Shown here piece after piece: positions 44,470 to 53,079 of a stretch of 64,000 bases of DNA (positions are counted from its first letter, which is position 1; every line of letters starts with the position of its first letter). The notes below the pieces were generated by a model. The model worked only from the letters and a program-made list of their open reading frames with translations. It made no database searches and was not told the DNA's origin. This stretch comes from Empedobacter sp036647415 (GTDB lineage: Bacteria > Bacteroidota > Bacteroidia > Flavobacteriales > Weeksellaceae), in NCBI RefSeq assembly GCF_036647415.1, contig NZ_JAVXKG010000001.1, positions 1-64,000 of the forward strand, in the 5' to 3' direction. A program made the translations under genes and the position numbers.

Positions 44470-45492
44470 TTATGCTTCGTGCGATTTGAAATCTAACTCA
44501 GAATAATCTCCTAAACTAATGCTACGAGAAACACCATAATATTTGGCGTGATTTCCTATCATTGTATCAGTAAGATTTGCATTAATGATAGTTGAATTTT
44601 CTTGAATCAAACTATTATCAATATTAGAGTTTTCAACAACTGTACCGTTTCCTAATGAAACAAATGGTCCGATTTTAGAGTTTTTAATCACAACATTTTC
44701 TCCAATAAAACATGGCTCGATGATTAAAGAATTTTCTATTGTTGCCGAATCAGAAACTCCAGCAAAATCTTCTTTATCTAAATTAAGAACACGAGTATTG
44801 GTATCAACTGTTACAGCTTTATTTCCGCAATCCATCCATTCGTCAACTTTCCCAAGTTTGAATTTATCTCCTGCAGCACGCATATTTTCTAATGCATCTG
44901 TTAATTGATATTCACCACCTTTTTGAATATCGTTTTCTATCAAATATTTTATTTCTTTGTATAATTTCTGTCCATCACGGAAAAAGTAAATTCCGATAAT
45001 AGCTAAGTCAGAAACAAATTCTTTTGGTTTCTCAACAAAATCTGTAATAATTTCATTTTCGTCCAATTTTACAACGCCAAAAGCAGAAGGATTATCTACT
45101 TGTTTTACCCAAACAACTCCATCAGACTCCATATCTAACTTGAAATCTGCACGAAATAATGTGTCTGCATATGCAACAACAGTTGGTCCGTCTAAGGCTT
45201 CTTTTGCCATCCAAATAGAATGCGCTGTACCGAGTGGCTCTAATTGATGTCTGATTGTTCCTTTAGCGCCTAATTTTTCTGCAATTGAGATTAAATCTTT
45301 TTCTACCTCATCGCCAAAATCTCCAATTACAAAGACAATTTCTTCGATAGGTTCTGAACTAACTTTCGCAATATCTTCTACCAAACGATGTACAATTGGT
45401 TTTCCTGCGATAGGAATTAAAGGTTTTGGTGTAGTTAATGTATGTGGGCGCAAACGTGATCCACGTCCTGCCATTGGGATAATAATTTTCAT
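44470..45492 (-). CDS. Sugar-phosphate nucleotidyltransferase with left-handed beta-helix
   Basis: A 340-residue two-domain enzyme. The N-terminal Rossmann-like part starts MKIIIPMAGRGSRLRPHTLTTPKPL, the nucleotide-binding GxGxRL...PKP motif, and has VAYADTLF and FVEKPKEF. The C-terminal third is a left-handed beta-helix made of hexapeptides (ENSLIIEPCFIGENVVIKNS). It makes NDP-sugars for surface polysaccharides, but the sugar cannot be read. No acetyltransferase signature is evident. It is four bases upstream of the DUF4292 gene. Confidence 0.85.
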   Translation of the reverse strand: MKIIIPMAGRGSRLRPHTLTTPKPLIPIAGKPIVHRLVEDIAKVSSEPIEEIVFVIGDFGDEVEKDLISIAEKLGAKGTIRHQLEPLGTAHSIWMAKEALDGPTVVAYADTLFRADFKLDMESDGVVWVKQVDNPSAFGVVKLDENEIITDFVEKPKEFVSDLAIIGIYFFRDGQKLYKEIKYLIENDIQKGGEYQLTDALENMRAAGDKFKLGKVDEWMDCGNKAVTVDTNTRVLNLDKEDFAGVSDSATIENSLIIEPCFIGENVVIKNSKIGPFVSLGNGTVVENSNIDNSLIQENSTIINANLTDTMIGNHAKYYGVSRSISLGDYSELDFKSHEA

Positions 45493-45539
45493 TTTTGAGT
45501 TAAATATATCTTTAGTTAGATTGTTAATTGTTAATGAAA

Positions 45540-45560
45540 TTCTTCGACAAGCTCAGAATG
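45540..45560. repeat. Short REP-like motif
   Basis: TTCTTCGACAAGCTCAGAA lies in the 77-base gap upstream of the nucleotidyltransferase gene. The core TTCGACAAGCTCAG is, from memory, a scattered intergenic repeat in Bacteroidota genomes. The outer TTCT/AGAA are inverted. Only one copy was noticed in this window. Confidence 0.4.
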
Positions 45561-45569
45561 TCTTTTTTA

Positions 45570-46001
45570 TTATTTTCCTGTACTTCCGAAACCACCAGCT
45601 CCGCGTTCAGTATCATTTAATGCTTGAGATTCTTCCCATTCTACGGTTTCATGCTTTGCAATAACCAATTGCGCAATACGATCGCCGTCATTTATTGTAC
45701 ACGCTTCGTTAGAAACATTCGCTAAAATAACACCAATTTCTCCACGATAATCTGCGTCTATTGTTCCTGGAGAATTAAGACAAGTTAAGCCAAATTTTAA
45801 TGCATTTCCACTTCTTGGGCGAACTTGTGCTTCATAACCTGCTGGCAATTCAATACTCAATCCTGTTGGGATTAATCTTCTTTCCAAAGGTTTTAATTCG
45901 ATTGGAGCATCAATGTTAGCTGTCAAATCCATACCAGCAGATAAAGCTGTTTTATATTCTGGTAAAGCGTGTTTTGAGATATTGATAACTTTTACTTTCA
46001 T
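45570..46001 (-). CDS. dut: dUTP diphosphatase
   Basis: A 143-residue trimeric dUTPase that hydrolyses dUTP to dUMP, keeping uracil out of DNA. The five motifs are present: AGMDLTANI, RPRSGNALK, GTIDADYRGEIGVIL, GDRIAQLVI and the C-terminal P-loop-like ERGAGGFGSTGK. It lies five bases downstream of the flippase gene on the same strand, which is a conserved Flavobacteriia order. Confidence 0.96.
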   Translation of the reverse strand: MKVKVINISKHALPEYKTALSAGMDLTANIDAPIELKPLERRLIPTGLSIELPAGYEAQVRPRSGNALKFGLTCLNSPGTIDADYRGEIGVILANVSNEACTINDGDRIAQLVIAKHETVEWEESQALNDTERGAGGFGSTGK

Positions 46002-46005
46002 CGTT

Positions 46006-47424
46006 TTATTTTCTTAATTTTTTTAATGTATTCCTTTCAGCAAATGCAATAAATGCAATATAAATAATCAAAATAAGATTACCAATAATCAAATTAGAAC
46101 CGAGAACAAAATAATTTGTCCAAGCTAATACGATTGCAATTCCCATGTAAAATACAATTTTGTTGACTTTGTATGGAATTGGATATACTTTCTGCCCCCA
46201 AATGTACGAAATCACCATCATTACACCATACGCAATTAAAGTTGTCCATGCAGAAACCATAAATCCATATTTTGGCAATAAAATTAGATTTAGAATTACG
46301 GTTATTGCTCCACCAACTAAGGAAATTACCGTTCCGATATTTGTTCTATCAGTCACTTTATACCATGTAGATAAGTTGTAATAAATTCCGAAGAATAGAT
46401 TAGCGATTAAAATAATTGGCACAATATCTAATGCATTCCAAAAAGAAGAATTTGGAATAAATATTTTCTTAATCCAATCTAAATTTGCTAAAATCGCAAG
46501 AATAACTACGTTACAAATAATACTAAAAAAGAATAAAATATTCGCGTAAGTCTGTTTTGCATCGCCTTTTTTGGCTGCTTTAAAGAAAAATGGTTCTATT
46601 CCCATTCGGTAAGCGGTTACAAAAAGCGTCATTAAAGTTGCAATTTTATAACATGCAGCGTAAGAACCTGCAGAAGCTTCGTCAATTAAATTTCGTTGAA
46701 CTAATTTGTCAAAATTTTCATTCAAAATATATCCCAAACCTGCAATCATAATCGGATAGCCGTATAAGAACATGGTTTTGAATAAAGGTTTATCAAACTT
46801 GAATTGAATATGACGAATCACGCCTAACAAAAGAAAAACGCCTAAAATACTCGCAATTAAATTGGAAATAAATGGATAAGAAATTGTGTTATCAAAGCCT
46901 AAATCGACCATAAAATCAGTAGATACGTAATACAACAAAGCTATTGTTAAAACAGCTTGAAAAACATTCTGAAAAACACGAATTGCTGAGTATAAAATCG
47001 GTCGGTTCTTGAAACGTAGAACTGCAAAAGGAATCACACAAATTGTATCGAAAAAAGCAATCCAACCAAACCATAATAAATATTCGGGATGATCGCTATA
47101 ATTTGAAAAATCTGCCAAAGGTTGTAGAAACAAATACAACAAAATCATCATCGCAGATGAAGTAAGCGTCATAAACCAAAAAGATGTATTCAGAACTTTT
47201 TGATACAATCCTTCTTCTGTTGCATAGCGGAAAAATGCTGTTTCGAATCCGAAAGTTAAAATAACATTCAAAAAAGAAACCGCAGCATATAGCTGTCCGA
47301 AAATAGAAAAATCTGTATTTGACGTTTTACCAATAATAAATGGATTTAACGCAAACATGATTAATCGCGGCAAAATTGAGCCAATACCATAAATAATGGT
47401 CTCACTAAATAGTTTTTTGTACAA
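46006..47424 (-). CDS. Wzx-type oligosaccharide flippase (MOP superfamily)
   Basis: A 472-residue membrane protein with about fourteen hydrophobic helices and the N-terminus MYKKLFSETIIYGIGSILPRL, typical of polysaccharide flippases. The start is a TTG at 47424: the frame has stop codons upstream and no ATG before residue 24. It moves lipid-linked glycans across the inner membrane; the exact glycan is unknown. dut follows five bases later, then the nucleotidyltransferase. Sequence alone leaves open other MOP-family transport roles. Confidence 0.85.
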   Translation of the reverse strand: MYKKLFSETIIYGIGSILPRLIMFALNPFIIGKTSNTDFSIFGQLYAAVSFLNVILTFGFETAFFRYATEEGLYQKVLNTSFWFMTLTSSAMMILLYLFLQPLADFSNYSDHPEYLLWFGWIAFFDTICVIPFAVLRFKNRPILYSAIRVFQNVFQAVLTIALLYYVSTDFMVDLGFDNTISYPFISNLIASILGVFLLLGVIRHIQFKFDKPLFKTMFLYGYPIMIAGLGYILNENFDKLVQRNLIDEASAGSYAACYKIATLMTLFVTAYRMGIEPFFFKAAKKGDAKQTYANILFFFSIICNVVILAILANLDWIKKIFIPNSSFWNALDIVPIILIANLFFGIYYNLSTWYKVTDRTNIGTVISLVGGAITVILNLILLPKYGFMVSAWTTLIAYGVMMVISYIWGQKVYPIPYKVNKIVFYMGIAIVLAWTNYFVLGSNLIIGNLILIIYIAFIAFAERNTLKKLRK

Positions 47425-47492
47425 GGCCGTTAAAATTTTTACAAAATTGAGCTTCTTTTACTAAAATACAAAATAGGTAAGCAACAAATTAA

Positions 47493-47500
47493 TAACTTTG
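47493..47500 (+). promoter_or_regulatory. -7 box of gpsA (TAACTTTG)
   Basis: TAACTTTG fits the -7 consensus and gives a leader of about 15 bases to the gpsA ATG at 47519. No TTG is seen at the usual distance. Confidence 0.5.
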
Positions 47501-47518
47501 TAAGTCAATAAATATACT

Positions 47519-48520
47519 ATGATAGAGTTATCTAATCGTAAAGTTGGATTAATAGGGAATGGAAGCTGGGCTACTGCAATTGCAAAAATGTTGAGCAAAA
47601 ATCTCGAAACCTTCAATTGGTGGGTAAAAGATGAATATGTAAAAGGTTATTTGGAGCGAAATAAACACAATCCAAATTATTTGACTGATGTCGAATTTAA
47701 TTCAGATCGATTAAAAATTTCAACTGACATCAACGAAGTTGTCATGAATTCTGACATCATATTTTTGGTTGTACCTTCTATTTATGTCGAAAACTGCCTT
47801 AGTAAATTAACTGTTCCATTAACAGATAAATTTGTCGTGACATCCATCAAAGGAATTATTCCTGACCATTACCAATTGGTAGGACAATATTTATTTGACA
47901 ATTTTGATCTTAAAGAAGAACAACTAGGTATTGTTAGTGGACCTTGTCACGCAGAAGAGGTTGCATTAGAGCGTTTATCGTATCTAACAATTGCGGCACA
48001 AGAAGAAAGTAAAGCACAAATTATTGCTGATTTTTTATCTTGTGATTTTATCAAAACAAAATTATCTAACGATATTTATGGAACAGAGTTTGGAGCTGTT
48101 CTAAAAAACATTTACGCAATTGCTGCTGGTATTGCACATGGTTTGGGTTATGGAGATAACTTCCAAGCTGTCTTGATGAGTAATGCAATTCGCGAAATGA
48201 ATCATATCTTGAAAACAGCAAGTCCAATGAAACGTAAAATTAACGATTCTGCATATTTGGGCGATTTATTGGTTACAGGTTATTCTTTTTTCTCTCGAAA
48301 CAGAATGTTCGGAAATATGATTGGAAAAGGATACACCGTAAAATCTGCTATTTTGGAGATGAATATGGTTGCAGAAGGTTATTACGCAACAAAAGGTGTC
48401 GCAATTATGAACGAAGAGTACATGATTAATGCTCCAATTATCAATGCTGTACACAAAATTTTGTATGAAGATAAAAATGCAAAAAAAACCTTCGAAAAAT
48501 TATCTAAAAAATTAGATTAA
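47519..48520 (+). CDS. gpsA: Glycerol-3-phosphate dehydrogenase [NAD(P)+]
   Basis: A 333-residue dehydrogenase that makes glycerol-3-phosphate for phospholipids. The Rossmann motif is VGLIGNGSWATAIAKML. SIKGI, GPCHAEEVA (in place of the usual GP-SFA) and AVLKNIYAIAAGIAHGLGYGDN, with the catalytic Lys, are conserved. It probably shares a transcript with the small helical gene that starts one base after its stop, and a terminator follows that gene. Confidence 0.94.
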   Translation: MIELSNRKVGLIGNGSWATAIAKMLSKNLETFNWWVKDEYVKGYLERNKHNPNYLTDVEFNSDRLKISTDINEVVMNSDIIFLVVPSIYVENCLSKLTVPLTDKFVVTSIKGIIPDHYQLVGQYLFDNFDLKEEQLGIVSGPCHAEEVALERLSYLTIAAQEESKAQIIADFLSCDFIKTKLSNDIYGTEFGAVLKNIYAIAAGIAHGLGYGDNFQAVLMSNAIREMNHILKTASPMKRKINDSAYLGDLLVTGYSFFSRNRMFGNMIGKGYTVKSAILEMNMVAEGYYATKGVAIMNEEYMINAPIINAVHKILYEDKNAKKTFEKLSKKLD

Positions 48521-48521
48521 G

Positions 48522-48938
48522 ATGATTAAACAAGATTTTATTTCAAAATATATTCAAGAATTGAATAAAACTTTAGCTCGAATTATTTCGCTAGAAGTTG
48601 GAAATTCTGATGATGGCTTCTTGATTATTTTCAATCAAATGTTACAATCTTACTATAAAGTTGATGATAATAATTTGGCAATTTTACTAGAAGAAAATGA
48701 AGAACGTGATCAATTTTTGTTGGCAGATGAATTGAAAAAGAAAAACATCTTGACGTTTATGAAAGCAATTCGTGTTTATTTGAATCAAGGTAATAATGAT
48801 AAAGCTAAAGCGTCTTACGCTGTTTTAAAAAGAATAGAAAGTATCAATTCGGGTATTTTTCAATTCCCAACAGAAGAAGATAATTTAATTGCAAAAGAAC
48901 GAAAAGTTGTCGAAGAAAAAATGAAAAATATAGGATAA
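48522..48938 (+). CDS. Small helical protein of unknown function
   Basis: A 138-residue protein without signal peptide or obvious membrane segment. It is predominantly helical and charged (DQFLLADELKKKNILTFMKAIRVYLNQGNNDKAKASYAVLKRIES). The second half looks like a single TPR-like helix pair. It starts one base after gpsA and ends before a strong terminator, so gpsA and this gene form one operon. I do not recognise the family, and a role related to lipid or glycerol metabolism is only suggested by position. Confidence 0.75.
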   Translation: MIKQDFISKYIQELNKTLARIISLEVGNSDDGFLIIFNQMLQSYYKVDDNNLAILLEENEERDQFLLADELKKKNILTFMKAIRVYLNQGNNDKAKASYAVLKRIESINSGIFQFPTEEDNLIAKERKVVEEKMKNIG

Positions 48939-48969
48939 AAAGAATCCTACTTCATATTTTAAAAGCATA

Positions 48970-49003
48970 AAAAAAACTCCTGAAAATTTTTCAGGAGTTT
49001 TTC
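48970..49003. terminator. Bidirectional terminator between gpsA operon and a lipoprotein gene
   Basis: AAAAACTCCTGAAA/TTTCAGGAGTTTTT with a three-base loop has A and T runs on both sides. It follows the plus-strand helical gene by 31 bases and the convergent lipoprotein gene by 14. Confidence 0.88.
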
Positions 49004-49016
49004 ATTTTGTAGAATA

Positions 49017-49925
49017 TTATTTCTTCATTCTTTTATCTGCTTCATCCAGCCAAGGCTTATAATCACAGTGTTTTTTTATGGTTTCATAAATCGCGGTACT
49101 ATTCGGATCATTCGGATTCAATTCATAAATCAACGTATTTAGAAAACCATTTTTGATAGAAGGACTTTTTATTTTTTTAAGTAATGCATCAGCCGAAAAA
49201 CCTTGGTATAAATCTTCTTGTAAATGCGTTAATACAATATTGCGATAGCTTTGGTATGTTTTGTAATCATCATCATTATCCAAATCAATTTTGTTTAATT
49301 CATCCAAAAAATCAACTGGTAACTGCTGCGAAGTAGGATTGTAGTACGCATACGTGTCCTTGTACATGTACAACAAATTAATAAAATCGTAATTCAGATT
49401 TTGTTCCTCTGTTTTGATAAACGAAGAATTAACATCTAATTTTTGAAGATTTTTGAAAACGTTATCGTGAAATGTTTTAATTTTTGATCTAAAATCAATT
49501 GGAGAAAGTTGAAAAAGCGCTGTATTATTGGTTAGAAATTGATCTGTTTTAAAACTTTTCTGAACCAGATAATTATTTCGATTTTCACCTTTTCCAGAAA
49601 ATTTAAATTGATTTTCGATTTGATTCAAATCTGCATTCAACACCAAGCTATCACCAGGAATCAAATAAATTGTAAATTCTTCTCGGTCTATCGAAAGCTT
49701 TTTATAACCTTCATCAACTAATTGAATTGTATCCGAAAAATTTCCATCAAAATCTAACGCAAAAGCTTTTTCACGATTATTCAATAATACATAAATGCTA
49801 TCTGTTTGCGCATTCGCAATTCGTCCACCAAAGTAGATGCTTTCGCTTTTTTTTGAGCTTGGCGAACAACTGTAAATTGTAATTAAAATTAGTGGGAGAA
49901 ATCTCCACCATTTATTCGTTTTCAT
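49017..49925 (-). CDS. Lipoprotein resembling the N-terminal part of TlpA-type proteins, no thioredoxin domain
   Basis: A 302-residue predicted lipoprotein (lipobox IYSC, Cys20). The early part, with FGGRIANAQTDSIYVLLNN and FSDTIQLVDEGYKKLSIDREEFTIYLIPGDSLVLNADL, is like the beta-sandwich (DUF4369-type) that precedes thioredoxin domains in Bacteroidota TlpA-like lipoproteins. The rest is helical. It ends at CDYKPWLDEADKRMKK, just where a redox domain would normally start, and a terminator follows at once. No CxxC is present. It may be a domain-loss relative or a distinct family. Function unknown. Confidence 0.7.
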   Translation of the reverse strand: MKTNKWWRFLPLILITIYSCSPSSKKSESIYFGGRIANAQTDSIYVLLNNREKAFALDFDGNFSDTIQLVDEGYKKLSIDREEFTIYLIPGDSLVLNADLNQIENQFKFSGKGENRNNYLVQKSFKTDQFLTNNTALFQLSPIDFRSKIKTFHDNVFKNLQKLDVNSSFIKTEEQNLNYDFINLLYMYKDTYAYYNPTSQQLPVDFLDELNKIDLDNDDDYKTYQSYRNIVLTHLQEDLYQGFSADALLKKIKSPSIKNGFLNTLIYELNPNDPNSTAIYETIKKHCDYKPWLDEADKRMKK

Positions 49926-49954
49926 TATTTTTTCTCCTTCACAAAATTAGAGAA

Positions 49955-50428
49955 TTATTCTTCATTTTTATGAATTTCAAAGTAAGAATCTATCTTAAAA
50001 TTTGCAGGATCATTTGCCGCTTTTACAGCCAATTTATCCGCTTCTTCATTCCAATGATGACCTGCGTGACCTTTTATCCACTGAAATTTTACACGATGAA
50101 TCTTATAAACCTCCAAAAATCTTCGCCACAAATCTTCGTTTTTCTTTCCTTTGAAATTCTTTTGTAACCAACCAAAAACCCAACGTTTTTCCACAGCATC
50201 TACCACATATTTGGAATCCGTGATAATGGTAATTTCGGTATTTGTAAACTTTAGCGTTTCCAAAGCTGTAATTACTGCCAACAATTCCATGCGATTATTG
50301 GTTGTTAATCGAAAACCTTGCGAAATTTCTTTTTTAACTTTTTTCTCAGTTTCCAACAAGATACAACCAAATCCTCCTGGACCTGGATTTCCTAATGATG
50401 AGCCGTCTGTGTATGCAACAATTGCCAT
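49955..50428 (-). CDS. rnhA: Ribonuclease HI
   Basis: A 157-residue RNase H that cuts RNA in RNA-DNA hybrids. The four acidic residues are visible: Asp8 in YTDGSSLGNPGPGG, Glu in RMELLAV, Asp in ITDSKYV and Asp in NEEADKLA. The basic protrusion is retained (WVFGWLQKNFKGKKN). It lies two bases after the M1 aminopeptidase gene on the same strand and may be co-transcribed with it. Confidence 0.96.
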   Translation of the reverse strand: MAIVAYTDGSSLGNPGPGGFGCILLETEKKVKKEISQGFRLTTNNRMELLAVITALETLKFTNTEITIITDSKYVVDAVEKRWVFGWLQKNFKGKKNEDLWRRFLEVYKIHRVKFQWIKGHAGHHWNEEADKLAVKAANDPANFKIDSYFEIHKNEE

Positions 50429-50430
50429 TT

Positions 50431-52281
50431 TTATGGTTTGTAATTTAACATTGTATCAATTGTTTGACGCGCTACAAAATGATAATTTGGACGTGCATCT
50501 TTGTAAATATTCTTTGCTAAATCGAGTTGATTTGTTTCTTTCAGCGCTAAATAAAGTGGTTCTAAAAATTTACGACGACCAACATTTACCAAAAATTCTT
50601 TCGCATTTGTGTTGACTTTATCATAATGCAATAAAAATGATTTTTCGAACCAAGCACATTCAATTTCTGGATTTTTAGAATTTGTAAAATCATAAATAGA
50701 ATCTAAATAAGCTAAATCATCTTTTGTATATTTTGTCTGATCAATTTGACGAATAAAATGAACCCATTCATTCGTAGATTTTGTAGAAATAGCCACTTTT
50801 TTCGGAGCAACTTTATTTCTTCCGTTTGTAATATCTTGTTTTAATTGCGCTTCAGCTAAATCAAATAATTTTGATGTTGGTTTTTTGAAATCTTTTGGCC
50901 AACCAGTTGTATAAATCCATTCTTTTACAAAAGAATCATCTCCGTTTGTCAAATTAGCTTTCAAATAATCAATGAATTTTTCTGTGGTAATAGTTTGAAA
51001 AGCATGCGAAGAAAAATATTGATTCAAAAATTTATCAAACTTTTCTCGACCATATTTATCTTCTAACATTTTCAAAAATAAATAACCTTTGTCGTAAGGA
51101 ACATCAGAAAAAGCATCATCAGGATTTGCACCTTTCATATCAACTTTTAGTGAAGTATATTTTGCTGGAATATTTTTCATCGAAGTTTCCAAATCTTGAA
51201 AACCAATTACCGAAATCATATCCGCATAATCTTTTCCTTCTAATTCTTCCATAATTCGACGCTCAAAATAAACCGTAAATCCTTCGTTTACCCAGAAATC
51301 ATCCCAAGTAGAATTCGTTACCAAATTTCCCGACCAAGAATGTGCCAATTCGTGCGCAATAAGATTCGTCATAGAACGATCACCGACAATCGCCGTTGGC
51401 GTAGCAAACGTTAAACGTGGATTTTCCATTCCTCCAAAAGGAAAAGAAGGTGGTAAAACCAACACATCAAACTGTTCCCACGGATATTTTCCGTACAATT
51501 TTTCCGCAGCCGTTACCATATTTCCCATTTCGGCAAATTCCCATGCAGCAGCTTTTAACAAACCTGGTTCTGCATAAACTCCTGTTCTGTTATCGATTGG
51601 TTGATATTTTACATCGCCAACAGCCAAAGCAATTAAATAAGGTGCGATAGCTTGTGGCATTTTGAACGTATAAATTCCGTCCGCAGATTTTTCTTTTGGA
51701 TTGATTGCACTCATCAAAGCCATTAAATCTTTTGGCGTTTTTACTTTTGCATCATACGTTATACGAATGCTTGGTGTGTCTTGAATTGGGATCCAAGAAC
51801 GTGTCAAAATCGCTTGACCTTGTGTCAATAAAAAAGGTTGTTTTTTATCGTGTGTTTGTTGTGGATTAAGCCATTGTAGTGCATTTGCATCTGGAGAAGT
51901 TTTATAAAAAACCTTTACAATTGTATCATTTGGCGTAACATCAATAATTAATGCTTGACCTTTTATTGAGTCTTTTTCGCCTAATTTATAAGTAGTTTTT
52001 TGTCCATTTGCTAATAAAACAGAATCAATTGTTAACTTTTCTGTATCTAAAATAAGTTGTTTTGCTTTATTATTTGCAAATGTATAAGCCGCCGAACCTT
52101 TGATTTGTTGTGTCGCAAAATCAGTCTCGATATCTAAACTTAAATGTTTAATTCGTGCTTTATCTAAATCTGCAAAAGTCTGGTTGTCTTTTGCTTCAAT
52201 TTCTGTGGTAGATGAGATTTGTTTATTGCAACTTACCGCTGTTAAAGCAGTTCCTAAAGCGATATAAACTAAATTTTTCAT
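50431..52281 (-). CDS. M1-family aminopeptidase (LTA4 hydrolase type), lipoprotein
   Basis: A 616-residue zinc aminopeptidase of the leukotriene-A4-hydrolase-like group. It begins with a lipoprotein signal ending TAVSC (Cys18). The exopeptidase motif is FGGMENPRLTF, the zinc motif HELAH at 310-314, and the third ligand Glu is in WVNEGFTVYFERR. The C-terminal third is the helical LTA4H-type domain (HFIRQIDQTKYTKDDLAYLD). It is probably a membrane-anchored peptidase digesting peptides in the periplasm. The start overlaps the plsC stop by four bases. Confidence 0.92.
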   Translation of the reverse strand: MKNLVYIALGTALTAVSCNKQISSTTEIEAKDNQTFADLDKARIKHLSLDIETDFATQQIKGSAAYTFANNKAKQLILDTEKLTIDSVLLANGQKTTYKLGEKDSIKGQALIIDVTPNDTIVKVFYKTSPDANALQWLNPQQTHDKKQPFLLTQGQAILTRSWIPIQDTPSIRITYDAKVKTPKDLMALMSAINPKEKSADGIYTFKMPQAIAPYLIALAVGDVKYQPIDNRTGVYAEPGLLKAAAWEFAEMGNMVTAAEKLYGKYPWEQFDVLVLPPSFPFGGMENPRLTFATPTAIVGDRSMTNLIAHELAHSWSGNLVTNSTWDDFWVNEGFTVYFERRIMEELEGKDYADMISVIGFQDLETSMKNIPAKYTSLKVDMKGANPDDAFSDVPYDKGYLFLKMLEDKYGREKFDKFLNQYFSSHAFQTITTEKFIDYLKANLTNGDDSFVKEWIYTTGWPKDFKKPTSKLFDLAEAQLKQDITNGRNKVAPKKVAISTKSTNEWVHFIRQIDQTKYTKDDLAYLDSIYDFTNSKNPEIECAWFEKSFLLHYDKVNTNAKEFLVNVGRRKFLEPLYLALKETNQLDLAKNIYKDARPNYHFVARQTIDTMLNYKP

Positions 52282-53024
52282 TGTTCTAAATCTTTTAAAA
52301 TCGTATTGAAAGCGGCTTCTTTTAAAGCGGCTTTATCTTTTTTTATTTCCAAATCTTTCGTTTCGAAAGTGGCTAATAATCTAACTTTAATTTTCCCTGG
52401 ATAACCTCTAAACCAACTGAACGGAAACATTTTGTTCAAACCATGAATTGCAATCACAGCCAAGGGTGTTTTCGTTTCGATCGCAATATTAAATGCGCCA
52501 TCTTTGAAAGGATCCAGATAAATTTTGAATTCTTTTTCGTTGGTAACACCACCTTCTGGAAAAATAAAAATGCTGAGATTTTTGTCTAATTTCTTCTTCG
52601 CTTCGGGATAAACTTGTGCTTTACTTCGCGCACTTGTACGGTCAACGGGAATACAAATTCGTTCGAATATTCGACCAAAGATAGGAATTTTAAGCAATTC
52701 TGCCTTGCCTACAAATACAATAGAATGATGCTTTAGGATTGTTAACATCAGCATAATATCCATTACTGATGAATGATTGGCTATAAAAATGTAGTTTTCT
52801 TTTGGATCAAGAGGAACCATTTTTTCATAATCAATTCTGAAACCTGTTCCATACAACACAAATTTCCCCCAATACCTAATAAACGGATAAATGTAAGGAA
52901 ATGTTTTATCGAAATTTGCCAATGGTAGAACGATAAAAACACCTATTGTTAAAACATAAATTGCAGCGATTAGAATCATCCAAATGCGCCAAATAAGGAC
53001 AAAAAAACCTGTAATGTATTTCAT
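52278..53024 (-). CDS. plsC: 1-acyl-sn-glycerol-3-phosphate acyltransferase
   Basis: A 248-residue membrane-bound acyltransferase in phospholipid synthesis. An N-terminal hydrophobic region (about residues 5-37) precedes the catalytic NHSSVMDIML motif (H-x4-D) and FPEGGVTNEKEF. The GKAELLKIPIFGRIF segment and VDRTSARSK are the usual intermediate motifs. The stop overlaps the following M1 gene by four bases. The position suggests one transcript of plsC, peptidase and rnhA. A TATCTTTA box (plus 53043-53050) may be the promoter. Confidence 0.9.
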   Translation of the reverse strand: MKYITGFFVLIWRIWMILIAAIYVLTIGVFIVLPLANFDKTFPYIYPFIRYWGKFVLYGTGFRIDYEKMVPLDPKENYIFIANHSSVMDIMLMLTILKHHSIVFVGKAELLKIPIFGRIFERICIPVDRTSARSKAQVYPEAKKKLDKNLSIFIFPEGGVTNEKEFKIYLDPFKDGAFNIAIETKTPLAVIAIHGLNKMFPFSWFRGYPGKIKVRLLATFETKDLEIKKDKAALKEAAFNTILKDLEQ

Positions 53025-53079
53025 TGAGTTGGTTTAGTGGAGTAAAGATAGGGAGAATCTGAAAACTAAACCTATGTTC

